From assembly GCA_030656215.1 (NCBI GenBank), contig JAUSOD010000010.1, positions 1 to 64,000 on the forward strand: a stretch of DNA of 64,000 nucleotides. The letters run 5' to 3'. The notes beneath the pieces were generated by a model. That model made no database searches, was not told where the DNA came from, and was given only the letters and a program-made list of their open reading frames with translations. This DNA comes from Azoarcus sp. Lineage in GTDB: Bacteria > Pseudomonadota > Gammaproteobacteria > Burkholderiales > Rhodocyclaceae. Within the stretch, counting starts at the first letter, position 1, and each line of letters opens with the position of its first letter. Both the position numbers and the translations under genes were made by a program. Shown in pieces: positions 9,101 to 18,250 of this stretch.

Positions 9101-11798
9101 ACTGGATGCAGGCATCTACGCCGGTCCGCTCAAGAGCTTTGCTCTGTTTCCACCCCAGCCCGACGAAAGCTCCGCGGTCGGTGCCATCGTCATCGGCATC
9201 GGCCGCATCGGCGAGCTCTCGCCCGGTCGGCTGGCGGACGGCGTGGCCCGTGCGCTCGCCGCCTACGCCATCACCATGCTCGAGGAGCGCGATCGCCTGC
9301 GGGACAAACACGCTGCCCCGGATGACAGCGGCCAGCCGCTTGAATTGCGGGTGAGCGCCCTGCTGATCGGCGCCGGGGTGGGCGAGATGAGCCTGCGCGA
9401 CTCGGTTGCCGCCATCCTGCGCGGTCACCGCGATGCGCGCGAGCGCCTGGCGGATGCGAAACTCGACACACGGGTCAGGCTGTGCGCGCTCGATTTCGTC
9501 GAACTGCTCGAAGACCGGGCGATCCAGGCGCAGAAGGCGGCACGCGACGCGGTTGCGCTGGATGGCGAGTTGCGGCGGCGCTTCACCGTGGCCGACACCC
9601 TGTCCGCCAACGAAGGGGGCAGGCGCCGCGCCTATGCCGAAGCGGTGGACGGCGAGTGGTCGCGGATTGCGATCAGCGCGGTCCGGATCGCCGACGGCAG
9701 CGGCACCCAATTGCTGTTTGACGCCTATGGCGACCTGGCCCGAACCGAACGGCTGTACAACGGCATTCCGCTTGCAAGCATCGAGCGCTTCACGCGCGAG
9801 CTGATCAGCAAGGAAAGCGATGACGAGGAGGTCGGGCGCACCCTGTTCGAACTGTTGCTGCCGCACTGGTTGAAGGATCAGGCGCCTGACCGGCGGCGCG
9901 CCCAACTGGTGCTGGATGCGGCCGCCGCCGCCATCCCGTGGGAGCTGTTGCGCGACCGCATGGCCGACCGCAGCGACCGTGGTGGCGAGCCCCTGTCAGT
10001 GCGCAGCGGCCTCGTCCGCCAGCTGGCATCCGGGCGCTTCCGCCAGCGTGTACAGCGCGCGGAAGGGCACCACGCGCTGGTGATCGGCGACCCGGACCTG
10101 GGTGCGCTGAGCACGTTCTTCCCGCAGCTTGACGGCGCACGGAGCGAAGCTGCAAGCATCGCCAGGCTGCTCGACGACGGCGGCTACAGCGCGCCCACCG
10201 CCCTGCTCGGGAGCAAGGCCGAGCGGATCCAGATCGCGCTCTACCAGCAGGACTGGCGGATCATGCACCTCTCGGGCCATGGTGTGTACGGCGAGGCCCT
10301 TCCCTCCCTCGGCGGAGATGAAGCCACGGACAGCGCGGTACCGGTCACCGGCATGCTGATCGGCGAGAATAGTCTGCTGACCCCGGCGCACATCGAGCAG
10401 ATGAGGGTGGTGCCCGATTTCGTGTTCATCAATTGCTGTTCACTTGGGCGTATCGACGCCGATGGGGCGGCACTGGACCATAGCCGCCCGGGGAATCCGG
10501 CGCTGGCGGCCAACCTCGCCACGCAGTTGATCGAGATGGGGGTGCGCGGCGTCATCGCGGCCGGCTGGCGGGTGCTCGACGACGCCGCCGAGCTGTTCGC
10601 CACCACCTTCTATGCATGTTTCCTTGACGGCGAAACCTTCGGCGAGTCGGTACTCGCCGCACGCCGCGCAACCTACGACCGCTTCCCGCGCAGCAATACC
10701 TGGGGGGCGTACCAGTGCTACGGCGATCCGGGCCTACTCTTGCCGCGGCCTCCCAGCAGCAGCAGTCGGCGCGTGCGCCCGGTACGCTACGATTTTGTCG
10801 CGCCGCGCGAAGTGCTGGCCGAGCTGGAGCGCCTGTCCCAGCAAACCCGCTACCGCGCGGTGGAGTCGGGCCCCAGTCGGCAGCGCAGCGAGGAGAGCAT
10901 CGATGCCCTCGCCCGACTGTGCGAGCGCCATGGCTGGGGCGTGCGCGGCGATATCCAGGAGGCATTCGGGCGGCTGTGGGGCGAGCTTGGCGACCACGAC
11001 CGGGCCATCGCCAGCTATCGTGCGGCGCAGGGCGCCGGCGATGCCACTGCGTCGCTCAAGACCGCCGAGCAACTGGTCAGCATGCTGGCGCGGCGCGGGA
11101 CCGGACTGCTCGGCGCAGCCGGTGGCGATACTGCGGAGGGCAAGACGCGCGGCAATGCGATGCTTGCCGAGGCGGAAAACCTGATCGACCAGCTGATTGC
11201 GATCGCGCCCAATCTGGAACGTCATTGCCTCAAGGGCAGTATCTGCAAGCGCCGGCTCAAGCTGACGCCCGACAATGAGCTCGACGCCGAACTGCAACGC
11301 ATGGCGACCGCCTACGAGGATGCCGAGCGTTTCGCCACCGAGCCGGGTGGGAGGCTGTACTACCCGGCGCTCAACGTCCTTCAGGCCAGTCTGCTACGCC
11401 AGTTGCTCGGCACCTTGTCGGACAAGGAACTCGTGGCGGCACGCGCACGCATCGAGGCGGTCCGGGCCGAACTCGACCGTCCGGAGTTCGAGATCAAGGA
11501 CATCTGGGATCGGGTCGCTCCGCTCGATCTCACGCTCACCGAACTCCTGTTCGACGCCGCCTGCAACAGCAATAGCCCGCGCGCGCTCGAGGCCGAGTTC
11601 GAGCAGTCGCGGCGCCGGTATGAGGACCTGCTGGCCTACACCTCCCGGCGCGAGCGGGACTCGGTAACGGGCACGCTCGATGCGCTGTCGGCCTTCCTGC
11701 AGCGCCTGCCACCGGGTCGCAAAGGCAGCCATTCGGGGCGGGCACGAACACTGGTCAGCAGCCTCAAGACCCTGGCCGACGCGCTACGCAGCTCGTAG
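6156..11798 (+). CDS. Giant alpha/beta-hydrolase x2 - CHAT protease protein
   Basis: 1880 residues, cytoplasmic by appearance. Start at 6156 is behind CAGGGAG; the ORF-track start at 6105 lacks one. Hydrolase 1 (about 185-480): LILVHGTASN, nucleophile elbow THSRGG with S259. Hydrolase 2 (about 540-870, LCAT/PGAP1-like): LLVPGLCGSE, elbow VHSMGG with S652. Residues about 935-1040 contain VIGIGRIGELSPGRLAD, reminiscent of the macro-like N-domain of M17 peptidases. CHAT domain (about 1290-1545): HLSGHGVYG with H1375, and INCCSLG with C1427/C1428, the caspase-type His/Cys dyad. The C-terminal 300 residues are helical with TPR-like character (DHDRAIASYRAA). No partner gene is evident. The function is unknown; lipase-plus-protease effector or defence roles are inference. 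Confidence 0.87.
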   Translation: MSKRTAGTTVRIPGRLQADEPLWLASQIPAGSPLFVNAGPARAFRLGGTGVRGNAADAVTEVIPADALVEIEFESGLRFWTSGDLLRERLQAAGGDTTRGGSADGAGGAWDLPASIAPVPQGTRGAVGKLAIKALRWVGLDPVQAGVDKLVELAETRSVPREGLFRVGDDGIVGDPLDRPIPDGARALILVHGTASNTRGSFSRLWLDQPKQWARLRAWFGEHIYAFDHCTLTRGPIDNALMLSRLLPRKGAVRFLTHSRGGLVGELLCLDPAEIDRAGIVATLEAGKHGNIEAQAAREGQKTQFFELMRELEARPELEIESFVRVACPVIGTTLLGQKLDQWFSLLVLAAIADEMRRSNSRGLLTSALGSLARYGLDMLAEITAGIVASRKETHQLPGLEAQMPQSALVRILNGNPGRGQLFVVAGDAEPSEHKWLAELRFGLIDRYFEHDHDLVVDTRAMLDGPIRPGRKLLFRSGADVNHFSYFGNDDSAAAIAAALTDGTETHTVFRDYSGEWPLPTGAARGLFAPRPLADPPLETARGIVLLVPGLCGSELNVAGRDVWANVLSLAWGGFGKTLAIDNPAVAPGKPLAGSYLALANALRREGYVVRMHGYDWRKSVLASADDLVTALNGALDDSTPRKLPVHAVVHSMGGVLIRAAFAKDKALWQRWKDQPSPSARVLMLGTPNLGSHAVTLLFTARDGFFSKLALIDLHHTEAELLAVANQFPGVLELLPRHPDENGADIRVSATWAEFQKADKGRWPTPPDGPLSKSAELWDTLLKDDPLPTHERLIYLAGTAPETPLRATIGADGKFHLLKTAEGDGRVTWASGIPPACKEGQRCYFMNAVHGDMPEHADAYPALLELLHKGSTSHPALSRQPAPPRARGALEAPGEYPPLDAADLSHFPSRVDLLAAATGATLEAARAGARPGADDRAAVRVIHGDLIYVDSPVLVGHKQGVNNLEQAEYILNHALNGRMQRRLDAGIYAGPLKSFALFPPQPDESSAVGAIVIGIGRIGELSPGRLADGVARALAAYAITMLEERDRLRDKHAAPDDSGQPLELRVSALLIGAGVGEMSLRDSVAAILRGHRDARERLADAKLDTRVRLCALDFVELLEDRAIQAQKAARDAVALDGELRRRFTVADTLSANEGGRRRAYAEAVDGEWSRIAISAVRIADGSGTQLLFDAYGDLARTERLYNGIPLASIERFTRELISKESDDEEVGRTLFELLLPHWLKDQAPDRRRAQLVLDAAAAAIPWELLRDRMADRSDRGGEPLSVRSGLVRQLASGRFRQRVQRAEGHHALVIGDPDLGALSTFFPQLDGARSEAASIARLLDDGGYSAPTALLGSKAERIQIALYQQDWRIMHLSGHGVYGEALPSLGGDEATDSAVPVTGMLIGENSLLTPAHIEQMRVVPDFVFINCCSLGRIDADGAALDHSRPGNPALAANLATQLIEMGVRGVIAAGWRVLDDAAELFATTFYACFLDGETFGESVLAARRATYDRFPRSNTWGAYQCYGDPGLLLPRPPSSSSRRVRPVRYDFVAPREVLAELERLSQQTRYRAVESGPSRQRSEESIDALARLCERHGWGVRGDIQEAFGRLWGELGDHDRAIASYRAAQGAGDATASLKTAEQLVSMLARRGTGLLGAAGGDTAEGKTRGNAMLAEAENLIDQLIAIAPNLERHCLKGSICKRRLKLTPDNELDAELQRMATAYEDAERFATEPGGRLYYPALNVLQASLLRQLLGTLSDKELVAARARIEAVRAELDRPEFEIKDIWDRVAPLDLTLTELLFDAACNSNSPRALEAEFEQSRRRYEDLLAYTSRRERDSVTGTLDALSAFLQRLPPGRKGSHSGRARTLVSSLKTLADALRSS

Positions 11799-11866
11799 GC
11801 GGTCGCCGACGGGCTGCGTGTAGAAGCGCACAGACTGCGGGCTATCTCTGTGAGACTATCGCGCGA

Positions 11867-14800
11867 ATGCGAACATGCGGATGCCAAAAAAAACGGGCCA
11901 GAGGTGGTTTCCTCGATTTCTCTTGCACGCGGGCGCCTTGGGCGGGTGTCGAGCACCTCGTCTGCTCGTGCCTGGCGGTGCTCGCGATCGCCTGCCTGCC
12001 TGCGATCGCACTCGCTGCGGAAACCGTTCGCCCACTGGCCGAAACGGCGCCGGCCACAGCCGCAGACGCTCGTGGGGCACCGGAATTGGGCCTGACCGAG
12101 CAGGAAGCCGCCTGGCTCGCCGCGCACCCGGTAATCCGGGTCGGCATCGACCGCGATTTTGCCCCATATGAATGGATAGACGAGGATGGCAAATACGTCG
12201 GCCTGGCCGCCGACTACATGCGGATTCTCGAACAAAAGCTCGGGGTGCGCTTCGAGATCATCGGCAACCAGCCGTGGTCCGTGGTGCTCGACATGGCCAG
12301 GCGCGGCGAACTGGAGCTGCTGTCGTGTGTGGTCAGAACACCGGAGCGGGAACAGTTCCTGATCTTTACCCAACCCTATAAGTCGACCCGGGCGGTGATC
12401 ATCGACCAGGGCCGGGGAGATTTCATCGGTAGCCTGGATCACCTGGCCGGCAAGCGGGTGGCGGTCGAGAAGGGCTACTTCATGCAGGAACTGCTGACGA
12501 ACAATTATCCGCGCATCCGGCTGATGTTGACGGGCAGCACCCAGGAAGCGCTGAAGCTGGTGTTCGACGGCAGCGCGGATGCCTATGTCGGCGACGCCGG
12601 CACCACCAACTACGCGATCAAGCACGAAGGCCTGCTCACGCTACGTTTTTCCGGCCTGACCGAGTATTTCAGCCAGCACAGTGTGGCGATCGCCCGCGAT
12701 CACCCGGAACTGGCATCGATCATCACCAAGGCCATGGCCAGCATCCCTGCGGACGAAGCCGATGCCATCTTCAATCGCTGGCTCGGGCTGCGGATCGAAC
12801 AGGGGGTCAAGACCGAGACCCTGGTCGGCTACGGTGTGGCCGTACTGGGTTTCTTTCTGTTGTTTGCCTACTGGGTGCTCCGCCTGCGGCGGGAGATCGG
12901 CGTCCGCAAGTTGGCCGAACTGCACCAGCAGCACCACAACCTGGTGCTGCAGATGCTGGCCGAAAAGGCACCGCTGACGAGTGTGCTGGACGCCATTGCG
13001 GCCAACGTGGAAACGCTCAATCCGAACATGTCGTGCCGTATCGGGCTGGTGGATGAGGGCGGCCGGTCACCGTGGCCGCTGGCCATCGACCCCGTCCGCC
13101 GTCTGGGCCCCGGCACCTGCTGGTCGCAGCCGATCCGCTCTGGGCAGGGCGGCTTGCTCGGCGCATTTCTCATCGAACATCGGCATCCACGCCCGCCCTC
13201 GGCCGTCGACCTGCAACTGATCGAGGACGAGGCGCGCCTTGCCGCCCTCGCCATCGAAAAATCCGCGGACGAAGCCCGCCTGCAACTTGCCGCCAGCGTG
13301 TTCACCCATGCCCGCGAAGGCATCATGATTACCGACCCCGAAGGCACCATCGTCGAGATCAACGACACCTTTACCCATATCACCGGCTACAGCCGCGAAG
13401 AAGCCGTCGGCCAGAATCCGCGGCTGCTGAAATCCGGTCGTCACGCGCCGGAGTTCTACGCCGCGATGTGGGAGCAGCTGAAAACCAGCGGCCACTGGGC
13501 CGGGGAAATATGGAACCGGCGCAAGGACGACGAGGTTTTCGCCGATCTTCGCACCATCAGCGCCGTGCGCGACGCAGCCGGAAGGACGCAGAACTACGTC
13601 GCCCTGTTCACCGACATCACCCCGATGAAGGAACATCAGCAGCAGCTCGAACACATGGCCCATTTCGACGCCCTGACCGGCCTCCCCAACCGGGTGCTGC
13701 TGGCCGACCGGCTGCAGCAGGCGATGATCAAGAGCCGGCGGCGCGACCAGTCGCTGGCAGTGGCCTATCTCGATCTCGACGGTTTCAAGGCGGTCAATGA
13801 CCGCTACGGCCATCATGTCGGCGACGAACTGCTGATCATCATCTCGCGCCGGATGAAGGAGGTGCTGCGCGATGGCGATACGCTGGCGCGCATCGGCGGC
13901 GACGAGTTCGTAGTGGTGCTGTTCGATCTCGAGCAGCCGCAGGACTGGAAGCCGGTGATCGCCCGCCTGCTGCAGGCTGCCGCCGATCCGGCGACGGTGG
14001 GCGATGCCGTGGTGCAGGTCACGGTCAGCATCGGGGTGACCCTCTATCCGCAGGACGGCGCCGACGCCGACCAGTTGATGCGCCACGCCGACCAGGCCAT
14101 GTACGGTGCGAAGCAGGAGGGCAAGAACCGATATCACCTGTTTGACGTCGATCACGACGCCGCATTGCAGAGCTGGCGCGACAGTCTCGAGCACATCTGC
14201 CGCGCGCTGATTCGGGGCGAGTTCGTGCTGTACTACCAGCCCAAGGTCAACATGAAGACGGGTGCGGTGATCGGCGCCGAAGCCCTGATCCGCTGGCAGC
14301 ACCCCGAGCGCGGTCTGCTGGCGCCGGCGGCCTTTCTGCCGGTTATCGAGAAGCACCCGGTAGGGGTGGATCTGGGCGAATGGGTGATCGACAGCGCACT
14401 GGCGCAGATGAGCGCATGGCATGCGGTCGGCGTCGATATCGCGGTCAGCGTGAACGTCGCCGCCCGCCAGTTGCAGATGGCCGACTTCGTGCCGCGTCTC
14501 GAAGCGCTGCTGGCCGCCCACCCCGACGTTGAGCCGCGCTGCCTCGAACTGGAAGTGCTGGAAACCAGTGCGATGGACGACATGGCGCATGTGTCGGCGG
14601 TGATGCACGCATGCCACGCGCTTGGCGTCCGGTTTGCGCTGGACGACTTCGGCACCGGCTACTCCTCACTCACCTATCTCAAGCGCCTGCCAGCCGACAT
14701 CCTCAAGATCGACCAGAGCTTCGTGCGCGACATGCTCGACGACCCCGACGATCTGGCTATCATCGAGGGCGTGATCGGGCTGGCCACGGCTTTTCGGCGA

Positions 14801-15016
14801 GAAGTGATTGCCGAAGGGGTGGAAACGGTGGCACACGGCGAGCTGTTGCTTGCGCTCGGCTGTGACCTGGCGCAGGGCTACGGCATCGCCCGGCCGATGC
14901 CTGCCGCGGAACTGCCCGGTTGGATCGCGACCTGGCACCCGGATGGCGCATGGACGGCGTGGAGTCAGCACCCACCGAAGCGTGCCGAACCGGTGCTGGA
15001 GGGTGCTTCGGTGTAG
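11867..15016 (+). CDS. SBP-sensor PAS-GGDEF-EAL c-di-GMP enzyme
   Basis: 1049 residues. After a signal-like hydrophobic segment (LAVLAIACLPAIALAA) comes a family-3 solute-binding domain (about 85-310; VIRVGIDRDFAPYEW, QPWSVVLDMARRGELEL), one membrane helix near 318-342, a GAF-like region, PAS (about 470-590; GIMITDPEG), GGDEF (motif IGGDEF near 677) and EAL (motif AEALIRW near 804). It would sense a periplasmic amino-acid-like ligand and make or break c-di-GMP. Both catalytic signatures are intact. The N-terminus is uncertain because no ribosome-binding site stands before 11867. It appears monocistronic. Confidence 0.92.
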   Translation: MRTCGCQKKRARGGFLDFSCTRAPWAGVEHLVCSCLAVLAIACLPAIALAAETVRPLAETAPATAADARGAPELGLTEQEAAWLAAHPVIRVGIDRDFAPYEWIDEDGKYVGLAADYMRILEQKLGVRFEIIGNQPWSVVLDMARRGELELLSCVVRTPEREQFLIFTQPYKSTRAVIIDQGRGDFIGSLDHLAGKRVAVEKGYFMQELLTNNYPRIRLMLTGSTQEALKLVFDGSADAYVGDAGTTNYAIKHEGLLTLRFSGLTEYFSQHSVAIARDHPELASIITKAMASIPADEADAIFNRWLGLRIEQGVKTETLVGYGVAVLGFFLLFAYWVLRLRREIGVRKLAELHQQHHNLVLQMLAEKAPLTSVLDAIAANVETLNPNMSCRIGLVDEGGRSPWPLAIDPVRRLGPGTCWSQPIRSGQGGLLGAFLIEHRHPRPPSAVDLQLIEDEARLAALAIEKSADEARLQLAASVFTHAREGIMITDPEGTIVEINDTFTHITGYSREEAVGQNPRLLKSGRHAPEFYAAMWEQLKTSGHWAGEIWNRRKDDEVFADLRTISAVRDAAGRTQNYVALFTDITPMKEHQQQLEHMAHFDALTGLPNRVLLADRLQQAMIKSRRRDQSLAVAYLDLDGFKAVNDRYGHHVGDELLIIISRRMKEVLRDGDTLARIGGDEFVVVLFDLEQPQDWKPVIARLLQAAADPATVGDAVVQVTVSIGVTLYPQDGADADQLMRHADQAMYGAKQEGKNRYHLFDVDHDAALQSWRDSLEHICRALIRGEFVLYYQPKVNMKTGAVIGAEALIRWQHPERGLLAPAAFLPVIEKHPVGVDLGEWVIDSALAQMSAWHAVGVDIAVSVNVAARQLQMADFVPRLEALLAAHPDVEPRCLELEVLETSAMDDMAHVSAVMHACHALGVRFALDDFGTGYSSLTYLKRLPADILKIDQSFVRDMLDDPDDLAIIEGVIGLATAFRREVIAEGVETVAHGELLLALGCDLAQGYGIARPMPAAELPGWIATWHPDGAWTAWSQHPPKRAEPVLEGASV

Positions 15017-15036
15017 CGTGCCGGCACCGGTTGCGG

Positions 15037-15321
15037 CTAATGCCCGTGACCGTACTTGTGATGAGGTTTGTGATGAGGCTCGGTCGGTAGTTCGGGCGGC
15101 GGCGGGTAGCGGATCACGACCACGGCCTCGTCCGGCTCGAACCAGAACTCACCGTGCGGGGCATCGAGACTGCCCGTGATCAGCACGATCAGACCGTCGG
15201 CCGAATTGACCTGGGTAATGGTTTCCCACGCATGGGTCGGGTGATTGCTGCTGTTGGGACCGTTGTAAATGTGATCGCCGACGCGGACTTCGGCAGCGGC
15301 GATGGTGATTCTGTTGGTCAT
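15037..15321 (-). CDS. Small hypothetical protein with His-rich tail
   Basis: 94 residues from the ATG at 15321, which has an AGGAGG Shine-Dalgarno; the longer track ORF has none. The body (EVRVGDHIYNGPNSSNHP ... ITQVNSADGLIVLIT) looks like a small beta domain. The tail HHKPHHKYGHGH could bind metal ions. No signal peptide or membrane segment. I do not recognise a family. Confidence 0.7.
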   Translation of the reverse strand: MTNRITIAAAEVRVGDHIYNGPNSSNHPTHAWETITQVNSADGLIVLITGSLDAPHGEFWFEPDEAVVVIRYPPPPELPTEPHHKPHHKYGHGH

Positions 15322-15415
15322 GCCCCGTCTCCTCCTGAAACGCCCGCGGCGCGGCCACGGGCGACACGTGATCATGCGCTTTCCCGGGGATGTCCGCCAT
15401 CGGCCGGGCGGGTAC

Positions 15416-17077
15416 TCAAGCTGGCCACGCGCGGTTGAGCAGGGTTTGCGCAAGCGACGGACTGGCGAGGAGCCCCGCCACCTGCCCGGAGGGGTGGGCG
15501 AAGCGGCTGGCGATAAAGGTATCGGCCACTTCGGTGGGGGCGTGGCGTATCAAGAGGCTCGCCTGGGCCAGCAACACCAGTTGCATTGCGACCTGGCGCG
15601 CGTGCCAATCGACATCGGCGGGGGCGCGTACCAGCGTGATCATCGCGGCCATCGCATGAGTGAGCGCGGGCTCGGTGGCGCAGACGGCGGCAAGCTTGTG
15701 GATCAGCAGCGCGGTGCTGTCGGATTCGCGCGAAAAGGCGCGCAATACATCCAGGCACATGACGTTGCCCGAGCCTTCCCAGATCGAATTGACCGGCGCC
15801 TCGCGCAACAGCCGGGCCATCGGGCCGTCCTCGACGTAGCCGTTGCCGCCCCACACTTCCATGCACTCGGCGGTGAAGGCGATGGCGCGCTTGCAGATCC
15901 AGAACTTGGCCGCCGGGGTGACGATGCGCCGCCAGGCGCGGGCCACGGCGGCGGTTTCGGTGTCGGCGGCGGAGCCGGTGTCGAGGTCCACCGCGGCGGC
16001 CAGGTGCAGGGCCAGCATGGTGGCGGCTTCGCTTTCGAGCGCGAGGTCGGCAAGCACGTTGCGCATCAGGTCCTGCTCGATCAGGGGACGGCCGAAGGCG
16101 CTGCGGTGGCGGGCGTGGTGGATGGCCTCGATCAGGGCGCGGCGCATCAGTGCGGCGCTGCCGAGCACGCAGTCGAGCCGGGTCTGCGCGGCCATCTCGA
16201 TCAGGGTGGGAATGCCGCGTCCGGGTTCCCCGACGAGGGTGCCGGCGGCATGGCGGAACTCGACCTCGGCCGAGGCGTTGGAGCGGTTGCCGAGCTTGTC
16301 CTTGAGGCGCTCGATGTGCACCGCGTTGCGCGTCCCATCCACCCGCCAGCGCGGGACGAAGAAGCACGACAGGCCGTCGTCGTCGCGCGCGAGCACGAGG
16401 TGGGCATCGGCGGTGGGGGCTGAGAAGAACCACTTGCGGCCTTCCAGTGCGTACTCGTGGCCGCGGCCCGGGGTGGCGAGCGCGTTCGCGCGGGTGGTGT
16501 TGGTGCGCAGGTCCGAGCCACCCTGCTTCTCGGTCATGCCCATGCCGATCGTTACCGAACGCTTGGCACCCAGCGGGATGTCGCGCGGGTCGTAGTCGCG
16601 GCTGGCGAAGTGCCCGGTCAGGGTGGAAAACAGGGCCGGTTCGCGGCGCAGCACCGGCAGTGCGGCGAAAGTCATCGTTACCGGACACAGCGAGCCGGCT
16701 TCGGCCTGTCCATGGAGAAAGAACGACGCCGCGCGCGCCACATGGGCGCCCGGCTGCGGATCGAGCCAGGCCGAGGAATGAACGCCGTCGGCGTGGAGCA
16801 TCTCCATCAGCCGTGTCCACGCGGGGTCGAAGTCGACCCGGTCGACGGGTTGGCCGAGGGCGTCTTCGCTGATCAGCTGCGGCGGGTGGCGGTTGGCGAG
16901 GTCGGCGAGGTGCAGGGTCGCCGCCTGCCCGAGGCGATCGCCCTGTTGCGCCAGGACGATGGCGTGCCACCCAGCGCCTTCGCGCGATACGGCCTCCTGC
17001 AGGACGGGATCGGACGTGTACAGGTTGATGTCGCTCAGAGGCGGTGCCTGGTTGAACGATTCGTCGGGGTCTGGCAT
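15416..17077 (-). CDS. aidB: AidB-like acyl-CoA dehydrogenase
   Basis: 553-residue flavoprotein of the AidB branch of acyl-CoA dehydrogenases. The start at 17077 follows GGGAG and gives the typical opening FNQAPPLSDINLY. FAD-binding features include MTEKQGGSDLRTNTT and RKWFFSAP; CMEVWGGNGYVEDGPMARLLREAPVNSIWEGSGNVM is a classic family ending and AidB hallmark region (only partly diagnostic). E. coli AidB is about 541 residues and is linked to the alkylation response, where it binds DNA and FAD; a plain acyl-CoA or isovaleryl-CoA dehydrogenase role is the alternative. It is followed on the same strand, 43 bp away, by no partner; the upstream neighbour is the propeller gene. Confidence 0.85.
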   Translation of the reverse strand: MPDPDESFNQAPPLSDINLYTSDPVLQEAVSREGAGWHAIVLAQQGDRLGQAATLHLADLANRHPPQLISEDALGQPVDRVDFDPAWTRLMEMLHADGVHSSAWLDPQPGAHVARAASFFLHGQAEAGSLCPVTMTFAALPVLRREPALFSTLTGHFASRDYDPRDIPLGAKRSVTIGMGMTEKQGGSDLRTNTTRANALATPGRGHEYALEGRKWFFSAPTADAHLVLARDDDGLSCFFVPRWRVDGTRNAVHIERLKDKLGNRSNASAEVEFRHAAGTLVGEPGRGIPTLIEMAAQTRLDCVLGSAALMRRALIEAIHHARHRSAFGRPLIEQDLMRNVLADLALESEAATMLALHLAAAVDLDTGSAADTETAAVARAWRRIVTPAAKFWICKRAIAFTAECMEVWGGNGYVEDGPMARLLREAPVNSIWEGSGNVMCLDVLRAFSRESDSTALLIHKLAAVCATEPALTHAMAAMITLVRAPADVDWHARQVAMQLVLLAQASLLIRHAPTEVADTFIASRFAHPSGQVAGLLASPSLAQTLLNRAWPA

Positions 17078-17120
17078 GGGGCTCACTCCCGGGCGTGCTG
17101 GGTGCTCGTGCCCACGATGT

Positions 17121-18233
17121 TCAACCGAAACGCACGCAGTAGATCGGCGGCAGACGGGCCGAAACGCACTGCCACTGATCGCCGCCGTTCTCCGAAATCC
17201 ACAGGCCGCCGGTGGTGGAGCCCATGGCCAGGCGTTCGCCCGAGTCGTCCACCGCAAGGCCGTGGCGGTAGACGAGGTCGTAGGCGGGCACCGGTGGCAG
17301 GCCGTCGCTCAACACCTCGAAGCTGCGCCCGCCGTCGCGGGTGCGGGTGACCACCAAGCGGGCGTCGACCGGGATCCGGCATTCGTCCTTTACCGCGGGC
17401 ACGAACCATGCGGTGTCTGGCTGTTGCGGATGGGCCGCGACGGCAAAGCCGAAACTCGACGGCCCCGCATGCACCTCATGCCAGTGATGGCCGCCGTCGA
17501 TGGAGCGGAAAATGCCGTTGTGGTGCTGCACCCACATGGCCTCGGGCTGGCCCATGCATTGCGCCAGCCGGTGCGGATCCTGGATTGCCGAGTCGTCGCG
17601 GCGCTCGGGTGGCATGTAGTCGGCGTGCATGCCGGTGGTGGTGCACACCCAGTCGAGACCGCCATCGAAGGTCTGCCACACGCCGCCGCAAGACACCGCG
17701 AGGGTAAGGTGGCGGCTGCCGCGCGGATCGACGCAGATCGAATGGATGCCGGGTGTGTCGTAGCCGCCGCCGAACCAGCGGCTGCGCTCGGGGCGGTCCC
17801 ACAGCGCGCGGTTCAGCGCCCAGCTGTCGGCGCCGTCGGCAGAGCGGAACAGGCCACCGGGGAGGGTGCCGGCCCACAGCACGCCGGGCTCGTCGGCGCC
17901 CCCGGCTTCCAGCACCCAGATCTGCTGCAGCGACCACGGCGCGGGTGGAGGCTGGTCTGGCACCGGCGGCGGTGTGCCAGCCGCCGGCTGGGGCGGATAC
18001 AGCGGCACTGCACAGGCTTCCCACTCCTGCCCGCCGTCGCGGCTGCGCCACAGCTTGACCCCGAAATGGCCGAGGTTGAGCGCGGCGTAAAGCGTGTCGT
18101 CGCGGAGATCGGCGAGCACGGCGGTGACCGGTTCGCCCATGAACTGCGTCGGTGTCGGTTGCCAGTGCCCATCGCCCAGACGGTGGAGGATGAACAGGCC
18201 CTTGCGGGTGGCGACGAGGAGTCGGTCTTTCAT
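17121..18233 (-). CDS. BNR-repeat beta-propeller protein
   Basis: 370-residue protein with recurring sialidase-type Asp-box/BNR motifs: SRDGGQEWE, SADGADSWA, TFDGGLDWV, SIDGGHHWH, TRDGGRSFE and SENGGDQWQ. These repeats build a six- or seven-bladed propeller similar to the VPS10/sortilin and photosystem-assembly families. There is no signal peptide (start MKDRLLVATRKGLF), so it is probably cytoplasmic, and the sialidase catalytic set is not recognisable. Its start lies 17 bp after the stop of a MoaD-like gene on the same strand, so the two are probably co-transcribed. The function is unknown. Confidence 0.82.
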   Translation of the reverse strand: MKDRLLVATRKGLFILHRLGDGHWQPTPTQFMGEPVTAVLADLRDDTLYAALNLGHFGVKLWRSRDGGQEWEACAVPLYPPQPAAGTPPPVPDQPPPAPWSLQQIWVLEAGGADEPGVLWAGTLPGGLFRSADGADSWALNRALWDRPERSRWFGGGYDTPGIHSICVDPRGSRHLTLAVSCGGVWQTFDGGLDWVCTTTGMHADYMPPERRDDSAIQDPHRLAQCMGQPEAMWVQHHNGIFRSIDGGHHWHEVHAGPSSFGFAVAAHPQQPDTAWFVPAVKDECRIPVDARLVVTRTRDGGRSFEVLSDGLPPVPAYDLVYRHGLAVDDSGERLAMGSTTGGLWISENGGDQWQCVSARLPPIYCVRFG

Positions 18234-18250
18234 GATGGAGTGTCTCCGGT

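Noticed and set aside
13067-14617. 516-codon antisense ORF
   Set aside because: Shadow of the GAF/PAS/GGDEF/EAL part of the plus-strand gene; His- and Gln-rich composition typical of reversed codons.
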